DNA of 58,092 nt from Branchiostoma floridae (GCF_000003815.2 NC_049990.1:22732339-22790430), one strand, 5' to 3'; positions 1-11,710 are shown, counted from the stretch's first letter. Numbers and translations: made by a program. The notes: generated from the letters alone by a model not told the origin.

Positions 1-204
1 TGCGCTTACTACGAACTTTGCCATTAAAAATCGAGTTTTGATCAAAGATTTTTCTTTTTGATTCTAAACATGTCTACTAAGGGTATTTCACCTTATAAAA
101 GTGTCAGAACGTGAAAAAAAAAGTTTTGAAAAAATGCCATTGGTAATGCATTAGACACGATAATTTCGCTCAAAACATAAGATTTGGAGCCTTTTCACCC
201 GTTC

Positions 205-2039
205 TGCGCTTACTACGAACTTTGCCATTAAAAATCGAGTTTTGATCAAAGATTTTTCTTTTTGATTCTAAACATGTCTACTAAGTGTATTTCACCTTAT
301 AAAAGTGTCAGAACGTGAAAAAAAAAGTTTTGAAAAAATGCCATTGGTAATGCATTAGACACGATAATTTCGCTCAAAGCATAAGATATAGGCCCTTTTC
401 AGCCGTTCTGCGCTTACTACGAACTTTGCCATTAAAAATCGAGTTTTGATCAAAGATTTTTCTTTTTGATTCTAAACATGTCTACTAAGTGTATTTCACC
501 TTATAAAAGTGTCAGAACGTGAAAAAAAAAGTTTTGAAAAAATGCCATTGGTAATGCATTAGACACGATAATTTCGCTCAAAACATAAGATTTAGGCCCT
601 TTTCAGCCGTTCTGCGCTTACTACGTACTTTGCCATTTAAAATCGAGTTTTGATCAAAGATTTTTCTTTCTGATTCTAAACATGTTTACTAAGTGTATTT
701 CACCTTATAAAAGTGTCAGAACGTGAAAAAAAAAGTTTTGAAAAAATGCCATTGGTAATGCATTAGACACGATAATTTCGCTCAAAACATAAGATATAGG
801 CCCTTTTCAGCCGTTCTGCGCTTACTACGAACTTTGCCATTAAAAATCGAGTTTTGATCAAAGATTTTTCTTTTTGATTCTAAACATGTCTACTAAGTGT
901 ATTTCACCTTATAAAAGTGTCAGAACGTGAAAAAAAAAGTTTTGAAAAAATGCCATTGGTAATGCATTAGACACGATAATTTCGCTCAAAACATAAGATT
1001 TAGGCCCTTTTCAGCCGTTCTGCGCTTACTACGAACTTTGCCATTAGAAATCGAGTTTTGATCAAAGATTTTTCTTTTTGATTCTAAACATGTCTACTAA
1101 GTGTATTTCACCTTATAAAAGTGTCAGAACGTGAAAAAAAAAGTTTTGAAAAAATGCCATTGGTAATGCATTAGACACGATAATTTCGCTCAAAACATAA
1201 GATTTAGGCCCTTTTCAGCCGTTCTGCGCTTACTACGAACTTTGCCATTAAAAATCGAGTTTTGATCAAAGGTTTTTCTTTTTGATTCTAAACATGTCTA
1301 CTAAGTGTATTTCACCTTATAAAAGTGTCAGAACGTGAAAAAAAAGTTTTGAAAAAATGCCATTGGTAATGCATTAGACACGATAATTTCGCTCAAAACA
1401 TAAGATATAGGCCCTTTTCAGCCGTTCTGCGCTTACTACGAACTTTGCCATTAAAAATCGAGTTTTGATCAAAGATTTTTCTTTTTGATTCTAAACATGT
1501 CTACTAAGTGTATTTCACCTTATAAAAGTGTCAGAACGTGAAAAAAAAAGTTTTGAAAAAATGCCATTGGTAATGCATTAGACACGATAATTTCGCTCAA
1601 AACATAAGATATAGGCCCTTTTCAGCCGTTCTGCGCTTACTACGAACTTTGCCATTAAAAATCGAGTTTTGATCAAAGATTTTTCTTTTTGATTCTAAAC
1701 ATGTCTACTAAGTGTATTTCACCTTATAAAAGTGTCAGAACGTGAAAAAAAAAGTTTTGAAAAAATGCCATTGGTAATGCATTAGACACGATAATTTCGC
1801 TCAAAACATAAGATATAGGCCCTTTTCAGCCGTTCTGCGCTTACTACGAACTTTGCCATTAAAAATCGAGTTTTGATCAAAGATTTTTCTTTTTGATTCT
1901 AAACATGTCTACTAAGTGTATTTCACCTTATAAAAGTGTCAGAACGTGAAAACCAAACTTTTGAAAAAATGCCATTGGTAATGCATTAGACACGATAATT
2001 TCGCTCAAAACATAAGATATAGGCCCTTTTCAGCCGTTC
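205..2039 (+). repeat. T184A (GATATAGG) subfamily cluster 1
   Basis: Of the nine monomers here, six read GATATAGG instead of GATTTAGG at phase 181-188 (near 387, 791, 1403, 1607, 1811 and 2014), including four in a row at the end. The unit at 613 also has A14T, T-rich CCATTTAAAA, TTTCTTTCTG and C74T. The clustering points to local amplification. The first unit (1-204) ends with its own changes, GGAGCC and CACCCG near 186-200. Confidence 0.85.
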
Positions 2040-2439
2040 TGCGCTTACTACGAACTTTGCCATTAAAAATCGAGTTTTGATCAAAGATTTTTCTTTTTGA
2101 TTCTAAACATGTCTACTAAGTGTATTTCACCTTATAAAAGTGTCAGAACGTGAAAAAAAAAGTTTTGAAAAAATGCCTTTGGTAATGCATTAGACACGAT
2201 AATTTCGCTCAAAACATAAGATTATGCCCTTTTCAGCCGTTCTGCGCTTACTACGAACTTTGCCATTAAAAATCGAGTTTTGATCAAAGATTTTTCTTTT
2301 TGATTCTAAACATGTCTACTAAGTGTATTTCACCTTACTAAAAGTGTCAGAACGTGAAAAAAAAAAGTTTTGAAAATGCCATTGGTAATGCATTAGACAC
2401 GATAATTTCGCTCAAAACATAAGATTTAGGCCCTTTTCA

Positions 2440-2478
2440 CGCGCTGAGCCCTTACTACGGAGATATGCACTTAGAAGA
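2440..2478 (+). repeat. Divergent patch across a monomer junction
   Basis: From just after TTTTCA (phase 198) to about phase 37 the sequence departs heavily from consensus (for example GCGCTGAGCC, GGAGATATGC, GAAGAGAGG). The total length equals that of consensus and the array resumes in register at TTTGATCAAAG. It lies about 75 bp before an N run, so a poor consensus call is possible; a divergent variant monomer is the alternative. Confidence 0.7.
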
Positions 2479-2552
2479 GAGGTTTGATCAAAGATTTTTC
2501 TTTCTGATTCTAAACATGTTTACTAAGTGTATTTCACCTTATAAAAGTGTCA

Positions 2553-3078
2553 NNNNNNNNNNNNNNNNNNNNNNNNNNNNNNNNNNNNNNNNNNNNNNNN
2601 NNNNNNNNNNNNNNNNNNNNNNNNNNNNNNNNNNNNNNNNNNNNNNNNNNNNNNNNNNNNNNNNNNNNNNNNNNNNNNNNNNNNNNNNNNNNNNNNNNNN
2701 NNNNNNNNNNNNNNNNNNNNNNNNNNNNNNNNNNNNNNNNNNNNNNNNNNNNNNNNNNNNNNNNNNNNNNNNNNNNNNNNNNNNNNNNNNNNNNNNNNNN
2801 NNNNNNNNNNNNNNNNNNNNNNNNNNNNNNNNNNNNNNNNNNNNNNNNNNNNNNNNNNNNNNNNNNNNNNNNNNNNNNNNNNNNNNNNNNNNNNNNNNNN
2901 NNNNNNNNNNNNNNNNNNNNNNNNNNNNNNNNNNNNNNNNNNNNNNNNNNNNNNNNNNNNNNNNNNNNNNNNNNNNNNNNNNNNNNNNNNNNNNNNNNNN
3001 NNNNNNNNNNNNNNNNNNNNNNNNNNNNNNNNNNNNNNNNNNNNNNNNNNNNNNNNNNNNNNNNNNNNNNNNNNNNNN
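2553..3078. other. Assembly gap (526 N)
   Basis: The gap leaves at phase 106 and resumes at phase 14. Unbroken satellite would need 111 bp plus whole units; two units give 519, seven less than the N count. The gap is therefore consistent with about 2.5 hidden monomers. Confidence 0.95.
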
Positions 3079-3881
3079 AACTTTGCCATTAAAAATCGAG
3101 TTTTGATTAAAGATTTTTCTGTTTGATTCTAAACATGTCTACTAAGTGTATTTCACCTTATGAAAGTGTCAGAACGTGAAAAAAAAAGTTTCGAAAAGAT
3201 GCCATTGGTAATGCATTAGACACGATAATTTCGCTCAAAACATAAGATTTAGGCCCTTTTCAGCCGTTCTGCGCTTACTACGAACTTTGCCATTAAAAAT
3301 CGAGTTTTGATCAAAGATTTTTCTTTTTGATTCTAAACATGTCTACTAAGTGTATTTCACCTTATAAAAGTGTCGGAACGTGAAAAAAAAAGTTTTGAAA
3401 AAATGCCATTGGTAATGCATTAGACACGATAATTTCGCTCAAAACATAAGATTTAGGCCCTTTTCAGCCGTTCTGCGCTTACTACGAACTTTGCCATTAA
3501 AAATCGAGTTTTGATCAAAGATTTTTCTTTTTGATTCTAAACATGTCTACTAAGTGTATTTCACCTTATAAAAGTGTCGGAACGTGAAAAAAAAAGTTTT
3601 GAAAAAATGCCATTGGTAATGCATTAGACACGATAATTTCGCTCAAAACATAAGATTTAGGCCCTTTTCAGTCGTTCTGCGCTTACTACGAACTTTGCCA
3701 TTAAAAATCGAGTTTTGATCAAAGATTTTTCTTTTTGATTCTAAACATGTCTACTAAGTGTATTTCACCTTATAAAAGTGTCAGAACGTGAAAAAAAAAG
3801 TTTTGAAAAAATGCCATTGGTAATGCATTAGACACGATAATTTCGCTCAAAACATAAGATTTAGGCCCTTTTCAGCCGTTC

Positions 3882-4289
3882 TGCGCTTACTACCAACTTT
3901 GCCATTAAAAATCGAGTTTTGATCAAAGATTTTTCTTTTTGATTCTAAACATGTCTACTAAGTGTATTTCACCTTATAAAAGTGTCAGAACGTGAAAAAA
4001 AAAGTTTTGAAAAAATGCCATTGGTAATGCATTAGACACGATAATTTCGCTCAAAACATAAGATTTAGGCCCTTTTCAGCCGTTCTGCGCTTACTACCAA
4101 CTTTGCCATTAAAAATCGAGTTTTGATCAAAGATTTTTCTTTTTGATTCTAAACATGTCTACTAAGTGTATTTCACCTTATAAAAGTGTCAGAACGTGAA
4201 AAAAAAAGTTTTGAAAAAATGCCATTGGTAATGCATTAGACACGATAATTTCGCTCAAAACATAAGATTTAGGCCCTTTTCAGCCGTTC
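3882..4289 (+). repeat. G13C (CTACCAAC) pair
   Basis: Two adjacent monomers carry G13C, reading CTACCAAC instead of CTACGAAC, with otherwise consensus sequence. The same change recurs at 7.77, 13.1-13.7, 17.4, 27.3-27.5, 51.3 and 57.0 kb, usually in adjacent copies, as expected from local duplication. Confidence 0.8.
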
Positions 4290-4901
4290 TGCGCTTACTA
4301 CGAACTTTGCCATTAAAAATCGAGTTTTGATCAAAGATTTTTCTTTTTGATTCTAAACATGTCTACTAAGTGTATTTCACCTTATAAAAGTGTCAGAACG
4401 TGAAAAAAAAAGTTTTGAAAAAATGCCATTGGTAATGCATTAGACACGATAATTTCGCTCAAAACATAAGATTTAGGCCCTTTTCAGCCGTTCTGCGCTT
4501 ACTACGAACTTTGCCATTAAAAATCGAGTTTTGATCAAAGATTTTTCTTTTTGATTCTAAACATGTCTACTAAGTGTATTTCACCTTATAAAAGTGTCAG
4601 AACGTGAAAAAAAAAGTTTTGAAAAAATGCCATTGGTAATGCATTAGACACGATAATTTCGCTCAAAACATAAGATTTAGGCCCTTTTCAGCCGTTCTGC
4701 GCTTACTACGAACTTTGCCATTAAAAATCGAGTTTTGATCAAAGATTTTTCTTTTTGATTCTAAACATGTCTACTAAGTGTATTTCACCTCATAAAAGTG
4801 ACAGAACGTGAAAAAAAAAGTTTTGAAAAAATGCCATTGGTAATGCATTAGACACGATAATTTCGCTCAAAACATCAGATTTAGGCCCTTTTCAGCCGTT
4901 C

Positions 4902-5105
4902 TGCGCTTACTACGAACTTTGCCATTAAAAATCGAGTTTTGATCAAAGATTTTTCTTTTTGATTCTAAACATGTCTACTAAGTGTATTTCACCTTATGAA
5001 ACTGTCAGAACGTGAAAAAAAAAGTTTTGAAAAAATGCCATTGGTAATGCATTAGACACGATAATTTCGCTCAAAACATAAGATATAGGCCCTTTTCAGC
5101 CGTTC
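4902..5105 (+). repeat. Monomer with A97G, G101C and T184A
   Basis: The unit reads TTATGAAACTGTC at phase 93-105 and GATATAGG at 181-188. The same three changes occur together in the unit at 25659-25862, about 20.8 kb away. Shared descent by block amplification is more likely than three repeated mutations. Confidence 0.8.
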
Positions 5106-6735
5106 TGCGCTTACTACGAACTTTGCCATTAAAAATCGAGTTTTGATCAAAGATTTTTCTTTTTGATTCTAAACATGTCTACTAAGTGTATTTCACCTTA
5201 TAAAAGTGTCAGAACGTGAAAAAAAAGTTTTGAAAAAATGCCATTGGTAATGCATTAGACACGATAATTTCGCTCAAAACATAAGATTTAGGCCCTTTTC
5301 AGCCGTTCTGCGCTTACTACGAACTTTGCCATTAAAAATCGAGTTTTGATCAAAGATTTTTCTTTTTGATTCTAAACATGTCTACTAAGTGTATTTCACC
5401 TTATAAAAGTGTCAGAACGTGAAAAAAAAAGTTTTGAAAAAATGCCATTGGTAATGCATTAGACACGATAATTTCGCTCAAAACATAAGATATAGGCCCT
5501 TTTCAGCCGTTCTGCGCTTACTACGAACTTTGCCATTAAAAATCGAGTTTTGATCAAAGATTTTTCTTTTCGATTCTAAACATGTCTACTAAGTGTATTT
5601 CACCTTATAGAAGTGTCAGAACGTGAAAAAAAAAGTTTTGAAAAAATGCCATTGGTAATGCATTAGACACGGTAATTTCGCTCAAAACATAAGATTTAGG
5701 CCCTTTTCAGCCGTTCTGCGCTTACTACGAACTTTGCCATTAAAAATCGAGTTTTGATCAAAGATTTTTCTTTTTGATTCTAAACATGTCTACTTAGTGT
5801 ATTTCACCTTATGAAAGTGTCAGAACGTGAAAAAAAAAGTTTTGAAAAAATGCCATTGGTAATGCATTAGACACGATAATTTCGCTCAAAACATAAGATT
5901 TAGGCCCTTTTCAGCCGTTCTTCGCTTACTACGAACTTTGCCATTAAAAATCGAGTTTTGATTAAAGATTTTTCTTTTTGATTCTAAACATGTCTACTAA
6001 GTGTATTTCACCTTATGAAAGTGTCAGAACGTGAAAAAAAAAGTTTTGAAAAAATGCCATTGGTAATGCATTAGACACGATAATTTCGCTCAAAACATAA
6101 GATTTAGGCCTTTTTCAGCCGTTCTGCGCTTACTACGAACTTTGCCATTAAAAATCGAGTTTTGATCAAAGATTTTTCTTTTTGATTCTAAACATGTCTA
6201 CTAAGTGTATTTCACCTTATAAAAGTGTCAGAACGTGAAAAAAAAAGTTTTGAAAAAATGCCATTGGTAATGCATTAGACACGATAATTTCGCTCAAAAC
6301 ATAAGATTTAGGCCCTTTTCAGCCGTTCTGCGCTTACTACGAACTTTGCCATTAAAAATCGAGTTTTGATCAAAGATTTTTCTTTTTGATTCTAAACATG
6401 TCTACTAAGTGTATTTCACCTTATAAAAGTGTCAGAACGTGAAAAAAAAAGTTTTGCAAAAATGCCATTGGTAATGCATTAGACACGATAATTTCGCTCA
6501 AAACATAAGATTTAGGCCCTTTTCAGCCGTTCTGCGCTTACTACGAACTTTGCCATTAAAAATCGAGTTTTGATCAAAGATTTTTCTTTTTGATTCTAAA
6601 CATGTCTACTAAGTGTATTTCACCTTATAAAAGTGTCAGAACGTGAAAAAAAAGTTTTGAAAAAATGCCATTGGTAGTGCATTAGACACGATAATTTCGC
6701 TCAAAACATAAGATTTAGGCCCTCTTCAGCCGTTC

Positions 6736-7550
6736 TGCGCTTACTACGAACTTTGCCATTAAAAATCGAGTTTTGATCAAAGATTTTTCTTTTTGATTCT
6801 AAACATGTCTACTAAGTGTATTTCACCTTATAAAAGTGTCAGAACGTGAAAAAAAAAGTTTTGAAAAAATGCCATTGGTAATGCATTAGACACGATAATT
6901 TCGCTCAAAACATAAGATATAGGCCCTTTTCAGCCGTTCTGCGCTTACTACGAACTTTGCCATTAAAAATCGAGTTTTGATCAAAGATTTTTCTTTTTGA
7001 TTCTAAACATGTCTACTAAGTGTATTTCACCTTATAAAAGTGTCAGAACGTGAAAAAAAAGTTTTGAAAAAATGCCATTGGTAATGCATTAGACACGATA
7101 ATTTCGCTCAAAACATAAGATATAGGCCCTTTTCAGCCGTTCTGCGCTTACTACGAACTTTGCCATTAAAAATCGAGTTTTGATCAAAGATTTTTCTTTT
7201 TGATTCTAAACATGTCTACTAAGTGTATTTCACCTTATAAAAGTGTCAGAACGTGAAAAAAAAAGTTTTGAAAAAATGCCATTGGTAATGCATTAGACAC
7301 GATAATTTCGCTCAAAACATAAGATATAGGCCCTTTTCAGCCGTTCTGCGCTTACTACGAACTTTGCCATTAAAAATCGAGTTTTGATCAAAGATTTTTC
7401 TTTTTGATTCTAAACATGTCTACTAAGTGTATTTCACCTTATAAAAGTGTCAGAACGTGAAAAAAAAAGTTTTGAAAAAATGCCATTGGTAATGCATTAG
7501 ACACGATAATTTCGCTCAAAACATAAGATATAGGCCCTTTTCAGCCGTTC
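6736..7550 (+). repeat. T184A cluster 2: four consecutive monomers
   Basis: Four monomers in a row read GATATAGG (near 6916, 7121, 7325 and 7529), while the units on either side read GATTTAGG. They are otherwise near-identical, apart from a shorter A tract in the second. This looks like a recent serial duplication of one variant unit. Confidence 0.85.
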
Positions 7551-8606
7551 TGCGCTTACTACGAACTTTGCCATTAAAAATCGAGTTTTGATCAAAGATT
7601 TTTCTTTTTGATTCTAAACATGTCTACTAAGTGTATTTCACCTTATAAAAGTGTCAGAACGTGAAAAAAAAAGTTTTGAAAAAATGCCATTGGTAATGCA
7701 TTAGACACGATAATTTCGCTCAAAACATAAGATTTAGGCCCTTTTCAGCCGTTCTGCGCTTACTACCAACTTTGCCATTAAAAATCGAGTTTTGATCAAA
7801 GATTTTTCTTTTTGATTCTAAACATGTCTACTAAGTGTATTTCACCTTATAAAAGTGTCAGAACGTGAAAAAAAAAGTTTTGAAAAAATGCCATTGGTAA
7901 TGCATTAGACACGATAATTTCGCTCAAAACATAAGATTTAGGCCCTTTTCAGCCGTTCTGCGCTTACTACGAACTTTGCCATTAAAAATCGAGTTTTGAT
8001 CAAAGATTTTTCTTTTTGATTCTAAACATGTCTACTAAGTGTATTTCACCTTATAAAAGGGTAAGAACGTGAAAAGAAAGTTTTGAAAAAATGCCATTGG
8101 TAATGCATTAGACACGATAATTTCGCTCAAAACATAAGATTTAGGCCTTTTTCAGCCGTTCTGCGCTTACTACGAACTTTGCCATTAAAAATCGAGTTTT
8201 GATCAAAGATTTTTCTTTTTGATTCTAAACATGTCTACTAAGTGTATTTCACCTTATAAAAGTGTCAGAACGTGAAAAAAAAAGTTTTGAAAAAATGCCA
8301 TTGGTAATGCATTAGACACGATAATTTCGCTCAAAACATAAGATTTAGGCCCTTTTCAGCCGTTCTGCGCTTACTACGAACTTTTCCATTAAAAATCGAG
8401 TTTTGATCAAAGATTTTTCTTTTTGATTCTAAACATGTCTACTAAGTGTATTTCACCTTATAAAAGTGTCAAAACGTGAAAAAAAAGTTTTGAAAAAATG
8501 CCATTGGTAATGCATTAGACACGATAATTTCGCTCAAAACATAAGATTTAGGCCCTTTTCAGCCGTTCTGCGCTTACTACGAACTTTGCCATTAAAAATC
8601 GAGTTT

Positions 8607-8632
8607 TGATCAAAGATTTTTCTTTTTGATTC
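8607..8632. repeat. Imperfect dyad TGATCAAAG/CTTTTTGA in monomer
   Basis: In the reference copy, ATCAAAGA (phase 41-48) faces TCTTTTTGAT (phase 53-62), which is its reverse complement apart from two extra T residues, across a short T-rich loop. The left arm starts with the palindrome TGATCA. The structure recurs in nearly every monomer. It could form a weak hairpin or mark a bent A/T-rich segment. No function is shown. Confidence 0.5.
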
Positions 8633-8661
8633 TAAACATGTCTACTAAGTGTATTTCACCT

Positions 8662-8669
8662 TATAAAAG
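8662..8669 (+). promoter_or_regulatory. TATA-box-like motif, once per monomer
   Basis: TATAAAAG at phase 94-101 fits the general eukaryotic TATA consensus TATAWAWR. It is present in almost every copy. Copies with A97G (TATGAAAG), frequent at 27.7-29.8 kb, lose it. In an AT-rich satellite a match can arise by chance, so promoter activity is only a possibility. Some satellites are transcribed, but no initiator or other core element is recognisable here. Confidence 0.25.
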
Positions 8670-8681
8670 TGTCAGAACGTG

Positions 8682-8702
8682 AAAAAAAAAGTTTTGAAAA
8701 AA
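8682..8702 (+). repeat. A-tract segment, variable A7-A10
   Basis: Phase 114-134 is A9, G, TTTT, G, A6. With the T5 tracts at phase 49-59 and A5 at phase 26-30 it gives each monomer several A/T tracts, a common cause of intrinsic curvature in satellites. The A9 tract varies in length between copies. Part of this may be homopolymer miscalling, but matched copies of the duplicated block at 28.3 and 29.5 kb both carry A7, so some length variants look inherited. Confidence 0.6.
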
Positions 8703-8711
8703 TGCCATTGG

Positions 8712-8721
8712 TAATGCATTA
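8712..8721. repeat. Perfect 10-bp palindrome TAATGCATTA
   Basis: TAATGCATTA at phase 144-153 equals its own reverse complement and is kept in most copies. It holds two inverted TAAT cores around ATGCAT, an arrangement bound by some homeodomain and POU proteins in other systems. Just before it, AATGCCATT (8701-8709) and AATGCATT (8713-8720) form a short imperfect direct repeat, and ATTGG (an inverted CCAAT) lies between. Protein binding is speculation. Confidence 0.6.
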
Positions 8722-10480
8722 GACACGATAATTTCGCTCAAAACATAAGATTTAGGCCCTTTTCAGCCGTTCTGCGCTTACTACGAACTTTGCCATTAAA
8801 AATCGAGTTTTGATCAAAGATTTTTCTTTTTGATTCTAAACATGTCTACTAAGTGTATTTCACCTTATAAAAGTGTCAGAACGTGAAAAAAAAAGTTTTG
8901 AAAAAATGCCATTGGTAATGCATTAGACACGATAATTTCGCTCAAAACATAAGATTTAGGCCCTTTTCAGCCGTTCTGCGCTTACTACGAACTTTGCCAT
9001 TAAAATACGAGTTTTGATCAAAGATTTTTCTTTTTGATTCTAAACATGTCTACTAAGTGTATTTCACCTTATAAAAGTGTCAGAACGTGAAAAAAAAGTT
9101 TTGAAAAAATGCCATTGGTAATGCATTAGACACGGTAATTTCGCTCAAAACATAAGATTTAGGCCCTTTTCAGCCGTTCTGCGCTTACTACGAACTTTGC
9201 CATTAAAAATCGAGTTTTGATCAAAGATTTTTCTTTTTGATTCTAAACATGTCTACTAAGTGTATTTCACCTTATAAAAGTGTCAGAACGTGAAAAAAAA
9301 AGTTTTGAAAAAATGCCATTGGTAATGCATTAGACACGGTAATTTCGCTCAAAACATAAGATTTAGGCCCTTTTCAGCCGTTCTGCGCTTACTACGAACT
9401 TTGCCATTAAAAATCGAGTTTTGATCAAAGATTTTTCTTTTTGATTCTAAACATGTCTACTAAGTGTATTTCACCTTATAAAAGTGTCAGAACGTGAAAA
9501 AAAAAGTTTTGAAAAAATGCCATTGGTAATGCATTAGACACGATAATTTCGCTCAAAACATAAGATTTAGGCCCTTTTCAGCCGTTCTGCGCTTACTACG
9601 AACTTTGCCATTAAAAATCGAGTTTTGATCAAAGATTTTTCTTTTTGATTCTAAACATGTCTACTAAGTGTATTTCACCTTATAAAAGTGTCAGAACGTG
9701 AAAAAAAAAGTTTTGAAAAAATGCCATTGGTAATGCATTGGACACGGTAATTTCGCTCAAAACATAAGATTTAGGCCCTTTTCAGCCGTTCTGCGCTTAC
9801 TACGCACTTTGCCATTAAAAATCGAGTTTTGATCAAAGATTTTTCTTTTTGATTCTAAACATGTCTACTAAGTGTATTTCACCTTATAAAAGTGTCAGAA
9901 CGTGAAAAAAAAAGTTTTGAAAAAATGCCATTGGTAATGCATTAGACACGATAATTTCGCTCAAAACATAAGATTTAGGCCCTTTTCAGCCGTTCTGCGC
10001 TTACTACGAACTTTGCCATTAAAAATCGAGTTTTGATCAAAGATTTTTCTTTTTGATTCTAAACATGTCTACTAAGTGTATTTCACCTTATAAAAGTGTC
10101 AGAACGTGAAAAAAAAGTTTTGAAAAAATGCCATTGGTAATGCATTAGACACGATAATTTCGCTCAAAACATAAGATTTAGGCCCTTTTCAGCCGTTCTG
10201 CGCTTACTACGAACTTTGCCATTAAAAAATCGAGTTTTGATCAAAGATTTTTCTTTTTGATTCTAAACATGTCTACTAAGTGTATTTCCCTTATAAAGCG
10301 TATGAACGCGAAAAAAAAAGTTTTGAAAAAATGCCATTGGTAATGCATTAGACACGATAATTTCGCTCAAACATAAGATTTAGGCCCTTTTCAGCCGTTC
10401 TGCGCTTACTACGAACTTTGCCATTAAAAATCGAGTTTTGATCAAAGATTTACTTTTTGATTCTAAACATGTCTACTAAG

Positions 10481-10580
10481 NNNNNNNNNNNNNNNNNNNN
10501 NNNNNNNNNNNNNNNNNNNNNNNNNNNNNNNNNNNNNNNNNNNNNNNNNNNNNNNNNNNNNNNNNNNNNNNNNNNNNNNN
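10481..10580. other. Assembly gap (100 N, placeholder length)
   Basis: The gap leaves at phase 81 and resumes at phase 125. Continuous satellite needs 43 or 247 bp, so 100 fits neither. Exactly 100 N is a common placeholder for a join of unknown size; the real missing length is unknown. Confidence 0.9.
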
Positions 10581-11678
10581 TTTGAAAAAATGCCATTGGT
10601 AATGCATTAGACACGATAATTTCGCTCAAAACATAAGATTTAGCCCTTTTTCAGCCGTTCTGCGCTTACTACGAACTTTGCCATTAAAAATCGAGTTTTG
10701 ATCAAAGATTTTTCTTTTTGATTCTAAACATGTCTACTAAGGGTATTTCACCTTATAAAAGTGTCAGAACGTGAAAAAAAAAGTTTTGAAAAAATGCCAT
10801 TGGTAATGCATTAAACACGGTAATTTCGCTCAGAACATAAGATTAGGCCCTTTTCAGCCGTTCTGCGCTTACTACGAACTTTGCCATTAAAAATCGAGTC
10901 TTGATCAACGATTTACCTTTCTGATTCTAAACATGTCTACTAAGTGTATTTCACCTTATAAAAGTGTCAGAACGTGAAAAAAAAAGTTTTGAAAAAATGC
11001 CATTGGTAATGCATTAGACACGATAATTTCGCTCAAAACATAAGATTTAGGCCCTTTTCAGCCGTTCTGCGCTTACTACGAACTTTGCCATTAAAAATCG
11101 AGTTTTGATCAAAGATTTTTCTTTTTGATTCTAAACATGTCTACTAAGTGTATTTCACCTTATAAAAGTGTCAGAACGTGAAAAAAAAAGTTTTGAAAAA
11201 ATGCCATTGGTAATGCATTAGACACGGTAATTTCGCTCAAAACATAAGATTTAGGCCCTTTTCAGCCGTTCTGCGCTTACTACGAACTTTGCCATTAAAA
11301 ATCGAGTTTTGATCAAAGATTTTTCTTTTTGATTCTAAACATGTCTACTAAGTGTATTTCACCTTATAAAAGTGTCAGAACGTGAAAAAAAAAGTTTTGA
11401 AAAAATGCCATTGGTAATGCATTAGACACGGTAATTTCGCTCAAAACATAAGATTTAGGCCCTTTTCAGCCGTTCTGCGCTTACTACGAACTTTGCCATT
11501 AAAAATCGAGTTTTGATCAAAGATTTTTCTTTTTGATTCTAAACATGTCTACTAAGTGTATTTCACCTTATAAAAGTGTCAGAACGTGAAAAAAAAAGTT
11601 TTGAAAAAATGCCATTGGTAATGCATTAGACACGATAATTTCGCTCAAAACATAAGATTTAGGCCCTTTTCAGCCGTT

Positions 11679-11710
11679 GTGCGCCTCTTGTGGTCGTCGG
11701 CATTGATAAG
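11679..11710 (+). repeat. Length-preserving divergent patch inside the array
   Basis: Between phase 204 and about phase 35 roughly 14 bases differ from consensus (for example GTGCGCCTCT, GGTCGTCGG, TTGATAAGC). There is no net insertion or deletion, and monomers on both sides are consensus. Unlike most other disturbed stretches it is not next to an N run. It may be a gene-conversion tract from an unseen variant or an assembly error. Confidence 0.75.

Larger units (their letters stand above)
8569..8772 (+). repeat. Reference consensus monomer (204 bp)
   Basis: This copy matches the majority base at every phase and serves as the reference for the variants named elsewhere. Landmarks in order: TGCGCTTACT (phase 1-10), TGATCA (39-44), T5-C-T5 (49-59), ACATGT (68-73), TATAAAAG (94-101), A9 (114-122), TTTT then A6 (124-134), ATTGG (139-143), TAATGCATTA (144-153), TTTCGCTC (164-171), GATTTAGG (181-188) and AGCCGTTC (197-204). 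It has seven CpG dinucleotides. TGATCA, ACATGT and ATGCAT each occur once, so an enzyme cutting any of them should give a 204-bp ladder. All three forward frames contain stop codons. Confidence 0.95.

Noticed and set aside
2465-3106. Long open frames spanning N runs here and at 13.9, 15.7, 20.8, 33.2, 35.4, 37.5, 43.4, 47.5 and 55.2 kb
   Set aside because: They are open only because N cannot encode a stop; the readable ends are ordinary satellite with stops in every unit.
8617-8627. Rho-independent or polymerase III terminators from the T5-C-T5 tract
   Set aside because: No transcript or upstream G/C-rich hairpin supports a terminator; the tract is part of every monomer.
8732-8749. CENP-B-box-like TTTCGCTCAAAACATAA at phase 164-180
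   Set aside because: It matches TTCG and one A of the core but lacks the CGGG end; too weak to call.
8569-8772. tRNA, 5S rRNA or other RNA gene as origin of the monomer
   Set aside because: No recognisable box A and box B pair, cloverleaf or 5S-like internal promoter could be found by eye; many satellites from RNA genes keep these.
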